From Gammaproteobacteria bacterium (lineage in GTDB: Bacteria; Pseudomonadota; Gammaproteobacteria; Ga0077536), in NCBI GenBank assembly GCA_020845935.1, contig JADLEV010000043.1, forward strand, positions 1 to 40,177: DNA of 40,177 bases, written 5' to 3'. Both the position numbers and the translations under genes were made by a program. Below, piece after piece: positions 10,793-18,908 of this stretch; within the stretch, counting starts at the first letter, position 1; each line of letters begins with the position of its first letter. The notes under the pieces are model-generated. The model was not told the origin of the DNA. It did no database searches and saw nothing but the letters and a program-made list of their open reading frames with translations.

Positions 10793-11486
10793 CCGGCGCT
10801 CCCGTCTGTTGCGGTGCCGCCGCGCCTTGCTGCTGCTCGTCGCGGATCACGCGAGGCACTAGCACCCGGTTCTCGATCGATACCGGCTGATAGATGACGC
10901 GGCGCTGCTCGGGGTCATAGCGGACTTCGACGTGCCCTTCCAGCGGAAAGTCCTTGCGGAACGCATGACCGACAAAGCCGTAATCGGTCAGGAGGCGCCG
11001 CAGATCGGGATGGCCGTCGAACAGGATGCCGAACATGTCGAATGCCTCGCGCTCGAACCAGTTCGCGCCCGGCCAGATCTCGGTGACCGAAGGCACGCGC
11101 GGCACCTGCTCGTCGGCCAGCGGAGCGCGCACGCGCAGGCGGATGTTGTGCTCGATCGACAGCAGGTGATAGACCACGGCGAATCGTGGCCGAGCGGGGC
11201 GCGGTGCCGCAACCGTGCCGCGGCTGACGCCGCGGCTGAACCCGGTGCCGCTCGCCGCCGCGGTCGTCCAATCGGCATCGCCGTAAGTCGAATAATCGAT
11301 GCCGCAGAGATCGGTCAATTGGGCAAACGCGAGCGCGGCATCGTCGCGCAGGATCTGGCACGCAGCGAGCAACTGCTCCGGCCGCAGTTCGATGCACAAC
11401 TGCCCGGCATGCGCCTGTTCGGCCGCGATGCGCTCGCCCAGCGCCCGGCGCAGTCGCACGCTCAATTCGTCCAGGGACTCGATCAT
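10785..11486 (-). CDS. nuoC: NADH-quinone oxidoreductase subunit C, with insertion
   Basis: This is the 30-kDa-type subunit of the complex I connecting module. The start ATG at 11486 (M-I-E-S-L-D-E-L) is chosen because the longer open frame runs into nuoB and shows no homology there. Length is 233 residues. The core is clear: [33 protein letters not shown] and the signature [20 protein letters not shown]. Residues about 69-98, between the two core strands, hold an insertion rich in Gly, Ala, Ser and Arg (includes [20 protein letters not shown]). Such an insertion is a feature I recall from xanthomonad-type NuoC. The C-terminal tail (about 20 residues, Q- and A-rich) is low complexity. Confidence 0.94.
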   Translation of the reverse strand: MIESLDELSVRLRRALGERIAAEQAHAGQLCIELRPEQLLAACQILRDDAALAFAQLTDLCGIDYSTYGDADWTTAAASGTGFSRGVSRGTVAAPRPARPRFAVVYHLLSIEHNIRLRVRAPLADEQVPRVPSVTEIWPGANWFEREAFDMFGILFDGHPDLRRLLTDYGFVGHAFRKDFPLEGHVEVRYDPEQRRVIYQPVSIENRVLVPRVIRDEQQQGAAAPQQTGAPGA

Positions 11487-11506
11487 GATGGTGCGGGCTA
11501 TCCGGT

Positions 11507-11998
11507 CTATCTGGCGATGGTGTTGGTACGCCGGATCTTCTCGTGCAACTGCAGGATGCCGTACAGCAACGCTTCCGCGGTCGGCGGACACCCGGGAATA
11601 TAGATGTCCACCGGTACGATGCGATCACAACCGCGCACGACGGCATAGGAATAGTGATAGTAGCCGCCGCCGTTGGCGCAGGAACCCATCGATATCACCC
11701 ACTTCGGTTCCGGCATCTGGTCGTAGACACGGCGCAATGCCGGTGCCATCTTGTTCACCAGCGTGCCGGCGACGATCATGACATCGGACTGGCGCGGGCT
11801 CGGTCGGAAGAACATGCCGAAACGATCGAGGTCATAGCGCGCCGCGCCGGCATGCATCATCTCGACCGCACAGCAGGCCAGGCCGAAACTGACCGGCCAC
11901 ATCGAACCGGTACGCGCCCAATTGATGACGGAATCGAGCGTCGTCGTGACGATGCCCTTGTGTGGACTGTCTCCGGACATGGCGGCGGTCAATCCCAT
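11507..11998 (-). CDS. nuoB: NADH-quinone oxidoreductase subunit B (N2 cluster)
   Basis: This subunit holds the terminal [4Fe-4S] cluster N2 next to the quinone site. Ligands are visible as the tandem Cys42-Cys43 in [20 protein letters not shown], Cys107 in [17 protein letters not shown] and Cys137 in [15 protein letters not shown]. Two in-frame ATGs are possible, 11998 and 11980. I prefer 11998 (163 residues) because a GGAAGAAGG stretch lies upstream at a workable distance and the 10-base overlap with the end of nuoA suits this operon. The 11980 start would give 157 residues and would not change the conserved part. Confidence 0.95.
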   Translation of the reverse strand: MGLTAAMSGDSPHKGIVTTTLDSVINWARTGSMWPVSFGLACCAVEMMHAGAARYDLDRFGMFFRPSPRQSDVMIVAGTLVNKMAPALRRVYDQMPEPKWVISMGSCANGGGYYHYSYAVVRGCDRIVPVDIYIPGCPPTAEALLYGILQLHEKIRRTNTIAR

Positions 11999-12357
11999 TC
12001 CAGCGCACCCTTCTTCCACTCGTAGATGAAGCCGACCACCAGGATGAACAGAAACAGCATCATCGCCCAGAAGCCGGTCCAGCCGATCTGCTCGAGCACG
12101 ACGGCCCAGGGAAACAGAAACGCGATCTCCAGGTCGAAAATGATGAACAGGATGGCGACAAGGTAGTAACGCACATCGAACTTCATCCGCGCGTCTTCGA
12201 ATGCGCCAAAGCCGCACTCGTAGGGTGCCAGCTTTTCCGGATCTGGCCGGCGGATGCCGAGCCAATGCGATATGCCGAAGCCCGCGGCGAGCGCGAAACA
12301 TCCGAAACCGACGCCGACCGCAAGAAAGACCAGGATTGGGAAGTACTGTGCCAACAT
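11989..12357 (-). CDS. nuoA: NADH-quinone oxidoreductase subunit A
   Basis: This is the first gene of the complex I operon, encoding a three-helix ND3-like subunit beside the quinone channel. It has 122 residues. The family signature [20 protein letters not shown] and the following hydrophobic helices ([19 protein letters not shown], then [11 protein letters not shown]) are intact. The ATG at 12357 lies about 80 bases downstream of the encoded CCA end of tRNA-Leu. No strong separate promoter was recognised in that gap, so read-through from the tRNA/secG transcript is possible (inference). Confidence 0.97.
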   Translation of the reverse strand: MLAQYFPILVFLAVGVGFGCFALAAGFGISHWLGIRRPDPEKLAPYECGFGAFEDARMKFDVRYYLVAILFIIFDLEIAFLFPWAVVLEQIGWTGFWAMMLFLFILVVGFIYEWKKGALEWD

Positions 12358-12436
12358 GCGCGCGCAATTATCGCCGGTCGAGCGGCGGTTCGGTTTTGAT
12401 CCTTGTCATCTGCAAATTCATGGTCAGCAACATCAA

Positions 12437-12521
12437 TGGTGCCGACGGCCGGAGTCGAACCGGCACGCCTTTCGGCACTGCCCCCTCAAGACAGCGTGTC
12501 TACCAATTCCACCACGTCGGC
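12437..12521 (-). tRNA. tRNA-Leu (anticodon GAG)
   Basis: Read on the minus strand, the 85-nt gene starts GCCGACG and ends GTCGGCACCA, with the CCA encoded. The acceptor arms pair, and the D-arm contains GTGGAATTGGTAGACACGC. The anticodon arm CTGTC-TTGAGGG-GGCAG puts GAG in the loop, decoding CUC and CUU. A long variable arm (TGCCGAAAGGCGTG region) is typical of class II leucine tRNAs, and the T-arm reads GGTTCGACTCC. It lies between secG and nuoA on the same strand. A secG-tRNA-Leu neighbourhood is common in gammaproteobacteria. Confidence 0.97.
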
Positions 12522-12564
12522 ATGTTCTTTATGGAAGGTCGAGACCCTCGCGCGCGGCGCCGCG

Positions 12565-12591
12565 ATCATACGCGATCGACTGTGTGACCAA
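12565..12591 (-). promoter_or_regulatory. possible promoter for tRNA-Leu
   Basis: On the minus strand a TATGAT hexamer (12570-12565) is preceded by TTGGTC (12591-12586) with a 15-base spacer, shorter than ideal. It is followed by a very GC-rich stretch that resembles the discriminator of stable-RNA promoters. It would start a transcript about 40 bases before the tRNA. This is a weak match and an inference only. Confidence 0.3.
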
Positions 12592-12651
12592 CAGAGCGAA
12601 TGACGGAAAAGATCGTGCGCGGCGCCGCTCTGGCGCTACCCGCGAACGGAG

Positions 12652-13107
12652 TTACGGCGCTGCCGGCGGCAAGACCTCACCAGCCGTCGCCGCGGGCTCC
12701 GGTGTGGGCAGCACGGCATCGGTCGTGGCCTGTGGCGGTACCGCGGCTTCTGCTGCAACCTCGCTTGCTGCCGGCGCGGGTACATCGGCAACCGGAGGGA
12801 GATCGCTGGCCGCCGGTGGTTCGGTCGCAGCCGGTGCCAATTGCACACGTTCCATCAGGCTCTGCTGTTGCAGCGTGTTGCCCGAGCGATAGGACAGGAA
12901 CAGGCTGTTCGCCAGGAACAGGATTGCGAGAATCGCGGTGGCCCGGGTCATAAACGATCCGGAACCACGCGCGCCAAAGACGGTGGTCGAGGCCCCGCTG
13001 CCAAAGGCGGCACCCGTGGTCGCGCCTTGACCTTGCTGCAACAGGATCAGACCGATGAGCCCGATCGCGAGCAGGATGTGAACTACGAGCAGTATCGTCT
13101 GCAACAT
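12652..13107 (-). CDS. secG: Preprotein translocase subunit SecG
   Basis: This is an accessory membrane subunit of the SecYEG protein-export channel. It has 151 residues. Helix 1 is LLVVHILLAIGLIGLILLQQ, followed by the conserved cytoplasmic loop GQGATTGAAFGSGASTTVFG and helix 2 (ATAILAILFLANSLFLSY). From about residue 75 the chain becomes a low-complexity tail rich in Ala, Pro, Glu and Thr, longer than in the roughly 110-residue E. coli protein and probably disordered. The ATG at 13107 touches the tpiA stop (TAAATG), and its GGAGG ribosome binding site lies inside the end of tpiA, so the two genes are co-transcribed. Confidence 0.95.
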   Translation of the reverse strand: MLQTILLVVHILLAIGLIGLILLQQGQGATTGAAFGSGASTTVFGARGSGSFMTRATAILAILFLANSLFLSYRSGNTLQQQSLMERVQLAPAATEPPAASDLPPVADVPAPAASEVAAEAAVPPQATTDAVLPTPEPAATAGEVLPPAAP

Positions 13108-13872
13108 TTAACCATTACCTCCAACCCGCGCTGCCGCAGCGGCGCAGATTGCAATGAAATCCTTGGCCTTGAGGGACGCACCGCCGATCAGGCCACCGTC
13201 CACATCCGGCATGGCGAACAACGCGGCGGCATTGTCCGGCTTGACGCTGCCGCCATACAGAATGCGCACGCCCGCGGCGGCCATCCGCGCCAGTCGTGCG
13301 CGGATGAATACATGCACCTGCTGCGCCTGCTCCGGCGTCGCCGTCTCGCCGGTGCCGATGGCCCAGACCGGTTCGTAGGCGATGACGGTGCGGTGCAGTT
13401 CGGCTGCGGTCGCGCCCGCGAGCGCGGCATCGAGTTGCGCGCCGACGATTGTTTCAGTGACCCCGGCACGGCGCTGCTCGATCGTTTCACCGACGCACAG
13501 AATCGGTTGCAACCCGCCTTGCAGCACGGCCCGGTACTTCGCCGCGATGCGCTGATCCGTTTCACCGAACACATGGCGCCGCTCCGAATGGCCGAGGATG
13601 ACCAGCTCGCAGCCCAGCTCGCGCAGCATCGCAGTCGAGACCTCGCCGGTATAAGCGCCGTCGGCAAACTCACAGGCGTCCTGCGCGCCGAGCAGCAGCG
13701 CCCCCGAGGCAATCGCTGTCGCGACGCCGTCGAGATGCGGATACGGCGGACACACGGCGACGTCGATTCCGGCGAGACGCGGCGACGCCTCACTCAGCGC
13801 CGACGCCAACTCGCGCGCACTGGCACGCGTGCCATTCATCTTCCAATTGCCTGCTACCAGGGGTTTGCGCAT
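13108..13872 (-). CDS. tpiA: Triosephosphate isomerase
   Basis: This is the glycolytic and gluconeogenic enzyme interconverting dihydroxyacetone phosphate and glyceraldehyde 3-phosphate in the cytoplasm. The start ATG at 13872 gives 254 residues beginning M-R-K-P-L-V-A-G-N-W-K-M-N-G, where the lysine is the active-site residue. Further signatures are the catalytic histidine in VILGHSERR, the catalytic glutamate in IAYEPVWAIGTGETATPEQA with the flexible loop, and the phosphate loop ILYGGSVKPDNA. The open frame extends upstream to 13980 without homology. It is directly upstream of secG, the usual order in this group. Confidence 0.97.
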   Translation of the reverse strand: MRKPLVAGNWKMNGTRASARELASALSEASPRLAGIDVAVCPPYPHLDGVATAIASGALLLGAQDACEFADGAYTGEVSTAMLRELGCELVILGHSERRHVFGETDQRIAAKYRAVLQGGLQPILCVGETIEQRRAGVTETIVGAQLDAALAGATAAELHRTVIAYEPVWAIGTGETATPEQAQQVHVFIRARLARMAAAGVRILYGGSVKPDNAAALFAMPDVDGGLIGGASLKAKDFIAICAAAAARVGGNG

Positions 13873-13898
13873 CGCGCTGGTTACGCCATCAGTGGGAA

Positions 13899-14570
13899 TC
13901 AATCGTGGGGGCGCAAGCTTACGGGATAGCGACAGATCTTGACAAGCTGACACGCCGCGCAGTGCGGCCGCGGGCGGCATGGCTCCTTGCCGTGGCGCAC
14001 GATCAGCGCATGAAATTCGTTAAGGTCCTGAGTCGCGCCGCGCAAGGCACGCTCGACCGGCCGGCGGATCGCATCGTAGTGCTCGGCACCACCGATCAGG
14101 CCAAGGCGACTGAACAAGCGCCGGGTGTAGGCATCGACGACGAACAGCGGGCGCTGCAACGCGTACAGCAGAATCGAATCCGCAGTTTCCGGACCGACGC
14201 CATGGACCCCGAGCAACTCCGAACGCAACGTGTCGGTTGGCAAGTGCCGCAATGCAGCCACGCCGCCGCGCGCGTGGCACCAGGAAAGCAACTGGCGCAA
14301 CCGGTGTGCCTTGACGCGGGGATAACCAGCCGGATGGATCAGTCGCGCCAGTTCTTCGGGCGCGATTGCCAGCACCGCCGCCGGCGTCAGCCGGCTGACG
14401 GCGCGCAAGCGCAGCAATGCCTGTTCGACATTGCGCCAGGAGGTGTGCTGCGTCAGCACCGCACCGATCAGGACCTCGGTCGGTCCGCGCGCCGGCCACC
14501 AACCTTGCGGCCCGTAACTATCGAGCAAACGCCGATACAGGCGCCGCAGGCGCCCGGCAGCTGTGATCAC
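13899..14570 (-). CDS. EndoIII-like HhH-GPD DNA glycosylase with [4Fe-4S] cluster
   Basis: This is a base-excision-repair glycosylase family protein of 223 residues. The GTG start at 14570 overlaps the rluB stop as GTGA. The helix-hairpin-helix is at about residues 121-132 (GVHGVGPETADS), and the catalytic aspartate of the GPD region is Asp146 in VVDAYTRRLF. The four cluster cysteines are Cys198, 204, 207 and 213 (spacing x5-x2-x5). At the place where true endonuclease III has its Schiff-base lysine, this protein has Glu128. A monofunctional glycosylase on alkylated or other damaged bases, as in the MagIII-type branch, is therefore more likely than Nth activity. The substrate is not determinable from sequence alone. 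Confidence 0.85.
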   Translation of the reverse strand: MITAAGRLRRLYRRLLDSYGPQGWWPARGPTEVLIGAVLTQHTSWRNVEQALLRLRAVSRLTPAAVLAIAPEELARLIHPAGYPRVKAHRLRQLLSWCHARGGVAALRHLPTDTLRSELLGVHGVGPETADSILLYALQRPLFVVDAYTRRLFSRLGLIGGAEHYDAIRRPVERALRGATQDLNEFHALIVRHGKEPCRPRPHCAACQLVKICRYPVSLRPHD

Positions 14571-15346
14571 GACGCCGCTGGCGGCGGCTTCAGTCCCGCG
14601 GCGCGATACAGCTCCGCGATCTCGGCCGGCGACAAGTCCCAGCAGGAACCGGGTGGCTGCTCGCGCGGCAAGGGGATATTCGCGAATGCAACCCGAATCA
14701 GCCGGTTCACGGTCAGACCCTGCGACTCCATCAACCGCCGCACTTCCCGCTGGCGGCCTTCATGCAGCACGACGCGATACCACTGGTTGAGGCCCGTCCC
14801 TCCGCTGTGACTGATCTCGGCGAACGCCGCGGGGCCATCGTCGAGCAGCACGCCGCGGCGCAGCCGCTGCAACATTTCCTCGCTCAGTTGCCCGGCGACA
14901 CGAACCGCATATTCGCGCGGCACCTGGCGCGACGGGTGCATCAGCCGCTGCGCCAGTTCCCCGTCGGTCGTCACCAGCAGCAGACCACAACTGTTGATGT
15001 CGAGCCGGCCAACGCTGATCCAACGCCCGACATGCAGCCGCGGCAGACGCGGGTAAATGGTGGGACGCCCTTCCGGATCGTTGCGGGTGCAGATTTCGCC
15101 AACGGGCTTGTGATAGCCGATCGTGCGTGGCGCTTCGACACTGAGACGTCTTGCCGCGACCGGACGGCCGTCAACCGTAATGCGATCGCTCGCGACAACG
15201 CGCACACCCAGATCCGCGGTGCGGCCGTTGACCCGGATGCGACCATCGCGGATCCATGTTTCAAGTTCGCGGCGGGAACCGAACCCGGCCCGCGCGAGTA
15301 CTTTTTGCAGGCGCTCGCCGGCCGGCTCGGGTGTTTTACGCGGCAC
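14567..15346 (-). CDS. rluB: 23S rRNA pseudouridine synthase, RluB/RsuA family
   Basis: This is a cytoplasmic rRNA-modifying enzyme of 259 residues. An N-terminal S4 RNA-binding domain (ERLQKVLARAGFGSRRELET) is followed by the synthase core with catalytic Asp116 in GRLDINSCGLLLVTTDGELA, which is the RluB/RluE/RsuA pattern. The ending QREVRRLMESQGLTVNRLIR is also typical. The combination with scpA and scpB favours RluB, which modifies position 2605 of 23S rRNA in E. coli. The start is GTG at 15346, 6 bases after the scpB stop, with no clear ribosome binding site. RluE/RluF-type specificity cannot be fully excluded. Confidence 0.88.
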   Translation of the reverse strand: MPRKTPEPAGERLQKVLARAGFGSRRELETWIRDGRIRVNGRTADLGVRVVASDRITVDGRPVAARRLSVEAPRTIGYHKPVGEICTRNDPEGRPTIYPRLPRLHVGRWISVGRLDINSCGLLLVTTDGELAQRLMHPSRQVPREYAVRVAGQLSEEMLQRLRRGVLLDDGPAAFAEISHSGGTGLNQWYRVVLHEGRQREVRRLMESQGLTVNRLIRVAFANIPLPREQPPGSCWDLSPAEIAELYRAAGLKPPPAAS

Positions 15347-15352
15347 CGGAGG

Positions 15353-16069
15353 TCAAGGCACCGCGACTGGTTCTGCCGCCGGATCGCCGCCCGGCCCGTC
15401 GCCGTCTGAGGCAACGACATCGACCTCGCCGTCGCTGTCCGCGGCGTCCACATCCGGCAACAGCCCACCCTCGGATTCCTCGGTTTGCGCCAGCAATTGC
15501 AACGGGTCTTCGGCGAACAGATCGCGATTCAGATCATCGATGTCACGCAGTTCCGCCAGCTTCGGCAACTCGCCGAGGCTGCGCAGATTGAAGTAATCGA
15601 GAAACTCGCGCGTGGTCGCATACAGCGACGGCCGGCCGGGCACGTCGCGCTGGCCGGTGACGTGGATCCATTCACGCTCCAGCAAGGTGCGAATGATGTT
15701 GGTGTTCACGGCGACGCCACGGATCGCCTCGATCTCGCCGCGCGTCACCGGCTGCCGGTAGGCAATGATGGCGAGCGTTTCGAGCAGCGCTCGCGAATAG
15801 CGCGGGGCACGGCTGTCCCAGAGCTTGTTCAGTTGGGCCGCGAATTCGCGGCGGGTCTGGAAGCGGAAGCCGCTGCCGACCTCGCGCAGTTCGACGCCGC
15901 GCTCGGCGTAATCCTGCTGCAGTTCCGCCAGGGCCTCGCGCAACTCCTGCCGCTGCGGCGCGTTGGGCTCGTCGGTCCAAAGGCCCAACAGTTGCTCCAG
16001 GTCCAGCGGTTCGTCGGCGCTCATCAGTGCGGCTTCGCAAAGGTATTTGATTCGACTGCGATCAGTCAT
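15353..16069 (-). CDS. scpB: Segregation and condensation protein B
   Basis: ScpB is the winged-helix partner of ScpA in the SMC condensin complex that compacts and separates chromosomes. Start ATG at 16069 (M-T-D-R-S-R-I-K-Y-L-C-E-A-A-L) overlaps the scpA stop by 8 bases (ATGACTGA) and gives 238 residues. Recognised core segments are SRALLETLAIIAYRQPVTRG, GEIEAIRGVAVNTNIIRTLL and GRPSLYATTREFLDYFNLRS. The last about 50 residues are an acidic tail rich in Asp, Glu and Gly, probably disordered. In this lineage SMC-ScpAB may coexist with or replace MukBEF; no smc gene is in the window. Confidence 0.93.
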   Translation of the reverse strand: MTDRSRIKYLCEAALMSADEPLDLEQLLGLWTDEPNAPQRQELREALAELQQDYAERGVELREVGSGFRFQTRREFAAQLNKLWDSRAPRYSRALLETLAIIAYRQPVTRGEIEAIRGVAVNTNIIRTLLEREWIHVTGQRDVPGRPSLYATTREFLDYFNLRSLGELPKLAELRDIDDLNRDLFAEDPLQLLAQTEESEGGLLPDVDAADSDGEVDVVASDGDGPGGDPAAEPVAVP

Positions 16070-16925
16070 TGCCAACTCCCGCGCCGCCAGTATCGGCGGC
16101 GCGTACATAGATCGGTCCTTCCGGGTCGTCCTGCTGGACGTCGAGCAACGCCTCCTTCACCAGTTCCAACACCGCCATCAACGCGATGACGACACCGGCT
16201 CGGCCCTCGGTCCGTGAGAACAATTTGCTGAATGGCAACAGCACGCCGCGCGCGCGTTGCAGCACCAGCGCCATCCTTTCGCCCAGCGACAATGCTTCGC
16301 GCTGAATATGGTGTTCGGCAAAGTTGCGCGCCCGTACCAACACCTCGGCGAACACGCGCACCAATTGCTCGAGCTTGACTGCCGGCGGTCGTACGGTCTG
16401 GGAACGCTCCGGAAATTCGACGACCACCGGCCGCAGATCGCGCTCCTCGCGTGGCAACTCATCCAGATCCTGCGCGGCCTTCTTGTACCGCTCGTATTCC
16501 TGCAAGCGCCGCACCAGCTCGGCGCGCGGATCTTCCTCCTCGGCCTCCGCCTGGTGCGACTGCGGCAGCAACATCCGTGATTTGATTTCGGCGAGCAGCG
16601 CCGCCATCACCAGGTATTCGGCGGCCAGCTCGATGCGCAGCACCTGCATCATTTCGATATAGCGCAGATACTGCTCGGTGATGCGCGCAATCGGGATGTC
16701 GAGTACATCAAGGTTCTGTTTCTTGATCAGGTACAGCAACAGATCGAGCGGGCCTTCGAACGCATCGAGAAACACTTCGAGGGCATCGGGCGGAATGTAC
16801 AGATCGCGCGGCGGCTCGAGCAACGGCGTCCCCTGCACCACCGCGAACGGCAGTTCCGCCTGGACCACCGGCGGCGCCGGAGGCAGCGCGGTCGGGCCAG
16901 CGCCTTCTTGGTTTACCGGCGCCAT
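16062..16925 (-). CDS. scpA: Segregation and condensation protein A
   Basis: This is the kleisin subunit of the SMC-ScpAB condensin, bridging the SMC heads. It has 287 residues. The family core begins near residue 50 with FLDAFEGPLDLLLYLIKKQN and continues with IPIARITEQYLRYI and YLVMAALLAEIKSRMLLP. The C-terminal winged helix includes a GRAGVVIALMAVLELVKE stretch. The first about 45 residues are Pro/Ala-rich and not conserved. ATG at 16925 lies 2 bases after the trpS stop, and its end overlaps scpB, so trpS-scpA-scpB-rluB read as one operon. Confidence 0.94.
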   Translation of the reverse strand: MAPVNQEGAGPTALPPAPPVVQAELPFAVVQGTPLLEPPRDLYIPPDALEVFLDAFEGPLDLLLYLIKKQNLDVLDIPIARITEQYLRYIEMMQVLRIELAAEYLVMAALLAEIKSRMLLPQSHQAEAEEEDPRAELVRRLQEYERYKKAAQDLDELPREERDLRPVVVEFPERSQTVRPPAVKLEQLVRVFAEVLVRARNFAEHHIQREALSLGERMALVLQRARGVLLPFSKLFSRTEGRAGVVIALMAVLELVKEALLDVQQDDPEGPIYVRAADTGGAGVGND

Positions 16926-16927
16926 GC

Positions 16928-18139
16928 TCAGCGTTGGCCCAGGCCCATCACACGGCGGACATCTTCCAGTGTCTCGCGCGCGACTTCGCGGGCCCGTTCA
17001 CAGCCCTGGTCGATGATCGCGTAAACCACATCCGGATCGTCGATGAATTGCTGCGCGCGCTCGCGCAGGGGTGCAAGTTCCCGCTGAATCGCATCGATCA
17101 CCGGCTGCTTGCAGTCGAGGCAGCCGATCGATGCACCACGGCAACCCTGCTGTACCCAGTCGCGGATCCGCTCGTCGCCATAGACCTCATGGAATTTCCA
17201 CACCGGACATTTATCCGGGTTGCCGGGATCCGTGCGCCGGACGCGCGCCGGGTCGGTCGGCATCGTCCGTATTTTCTGCGCCACCGCCTCCGCCGATTCG
17301 CGCAGGCCGATGGTATTGCCATAGGTCTTCGACATCTTTTCGCCGTCGAGGCCCGGCATCTTCGATACCGGCGTCAGCAGCGCCTGCGGCTCGGGCAGGA
17401 TCACCTTGCCGCCACCCTCGAGATAGCCGAACAAGCGCTCCCGATCGCCGATGGTGATGATCGTCTGCGCCTTGAGCAACGCGCGCCCCTTTTCCAGGGC
17501 TTCGCGGTCGCCGTGCTGCAGGTACTGGCGGCGCAGCTCGAAATACAGCTTCGCGGCCTTGCTGCCCAGCTTGCGTACCGCCGCCTCGGCCTTCTGCTCG
17601 AACCCCGGTTCGCGCCCGTACAGAAAATTGAACCGGCGCGCTATCTCTCGCGCCAGTTCACTGTGCGCGACCTGATCCTCGCCGACCGGCACGTTGCCGG
17701 CGCGATAAATCAGGATGTCGGCGGACTGCAGCAGCGGATAGCCGAGAAAGCCGTAGGTCGAAAGGTCCTTGTCCTTGAGCTTGTCGATCTGATCCTTGTA
17801 GGTCGGCACGCGCTCCAGCCAGCCAAGCGGCGTGATCATCGACAACAGCAGATGTAGCTCGGCGTGCTCCGGCACGCGCGACTGAATGAAGATCGTCGCC
17901 TCACCAGGATTGACGCCCGCCGCTAACCAGTCGACGACGACATCGAATGCGGTCACCGCGATGCTCGCCGGGTCTTCATAATGTGTCGTCAGCGCGTGCC
18001 AGTCGGCGACGAAGAAAAAGCACTCGTACTCGTGTTGCAGCTTGACCCAGTTCTGCAGCACGCCGTGATAGTGACCGAGATGCAACTGTCCGGTCAGGCG
18101 CATACCGGACAACACGCGTTTGCTGGCGAGAAAAGCCAT
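16928..18139 (-). CDS. trpS: Tryptophan--tRNA ligase
   Basis: This is a class I aminoacyl-tRNA synthetase charging tRNA-Trp. The ATP-binding signature is HLGHYHG (residues 20-26, the HIGH equivalent), and the second signature is GEKMSKTYGN with KMSKT at 268-272. It has 403 residues against about 334 in E. coli. The extra length lies mainly in the middle, around residues 170-245, in a charged helical region. Similar longer TrpRS proteins occur in some xanthomonad-like bacteria (recollection). It is tightly spaced (2 bases) from both the M50 peptidase gene upstream and scpA downstream. Confidence 0.95.
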   Translation of the reverse strand: MAFLASKRVLSGMRLTGQLHLGHYHGVLQNWVKLQHEYECFFFVADWHALTTHYEDPASIAVTAFDVVVDWLAAGVNPGEATIFIQSRVPEHAELHLLLSMITPLGWLERVPTYKDQIDKLKDKDLSTYGFLGYPLLQSADILIYRAGNVPVGEDQVAHSELAREIARRFNFLYGREPGFEQKAEAAVRKLGSKAAKLYFELRRQYLQHGDREALEKGRALLKAQTIITIGDRERLFGYLEGGGKVILPEPQALLTPVSKMPGLDGEKMSKTYGNTIGLRESAEAVAQKIRTMPTDPARVRRTDPGNPDKCPVWKFHEVYGDERIRDWVQQGCRGASIGCLDCKQPVIDAIQRELAPLRERAQQFIDDPDVVYAIIDQGCERAREVARETLEDVRRVMGLGQR

Positions 18140-18141
18140 GG

Positions 18142-18786
18142 TCAGAACGGTGCCAGCGCGAACGCTCGCGCCAGGCGATGGATTGCGTACATCGCAGGCG
18201 CGAACACGAAGTCGAGGGCGTGAGTCATCAGCAGCACGAGAACAATGATGAGTCCGTAGGGTTCTATGCGGTTGTATTGCGCCGCGAAGCGCGGTGGCAA
18301 GACCGAGCTGACAACCCGGCTGCCATCGAGCGGCGGCACCGGTACCAGGTTGAGCAACATCAGCACGGCGTTGATTATTATCCCCACCTCGCCCATCGAG
18401 ATCAAAGCGTTGTTGAGCCCGATCGAATCGGATTGCTCGCCGAGGCGCAAGGCCAGCATCCAGCCAACGATCATCAGCAGATTGGAAAATGGTCCGGCCA
18501 CGGCAACCAGCGCCGTGTCGCGCCGTCGCTGGCGCAGCCGGCGTACATCGACCGGCACCGGTTTGGCCCAGCCGAACAGAAAGCCACCGCCAAACAGCAG
18601 CAGCAAGCCGGGAACGAGCACGGTGCCAATCGGATCGACGTGGCGCAACGGATTCAGGGACAGGCGGCCCTGCCGATACGCGGTGTCATCGCCGCACAGC
18701 CTGGCGACCCAGCCATGCGCAACCTCATGGACGGTGATGGCGAGCACAATCGGCACTGCGTGGTAGATGATGTCCGTGGGAGTCAT
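18142..18786 (-). CDS. Site-2 protease family (M50) membrane metallopeptidase
   Basis: This is an integral membrane zinc peptidase of 214 residues. The zinc motif HEVAHG is at residues 20-25 (His20, Glu21, His24), and the third ligand is Asp154 in NLVPVPPLDGSRV. There are about five hydrophobic segments and no PDZ domain, so it belongs to the short, single-domain M50 branch and is not RseP. Its substrate is unknown. A gene of this type next to trpS, scpA and scpB recurs in proteobacteria. ATG at 18786 faces the divergent yciB gene across about 120 bases. Confidence 0.88.
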   Translation of the reverse strand: MTPTDIIYHAVPIVLAITVHEVAHGWVARLCGDDTAYRQGRLSLNPLRHVDPIGTVLVPGLLLLFGGGFLFGWAKPVPVDVRRLRQRRRDTALVAVAGPFSNLLMIVGWMLALRLGEQSDSIGLNNALISMGEVGIIINAVLMLLNLVPVPPLDGSRVVSSVLPPRFAAQYNRIEPYGLIIVLVLLMTHALDFVFAPAMYAIHRLARAFALAPF

Positions 18787-18908
18787 GTCTGGCGAGAACG
18801 AATTTGCGTATGATTATGCCGCATTTGTGGACCGGCCGGCGCTGACCAAGCCTCGTGCGGGCCTGTTTGCCTTTTATCTGGAGTCAAGACACCGGTGCCC
18901 CGCTGCCA

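Noticed and set aside
11507-12367. nuoB frame open through nuoA, suggesting a fused protein
   Set aside because: The nuoA gene occupies that stretch in another frame with full homology; nuoB starts at 11998 (or 11980).
18142-18786. Calling the M50 peptidase RseP
   Set aside because: It is only 214 residues and has no PDZ domains.
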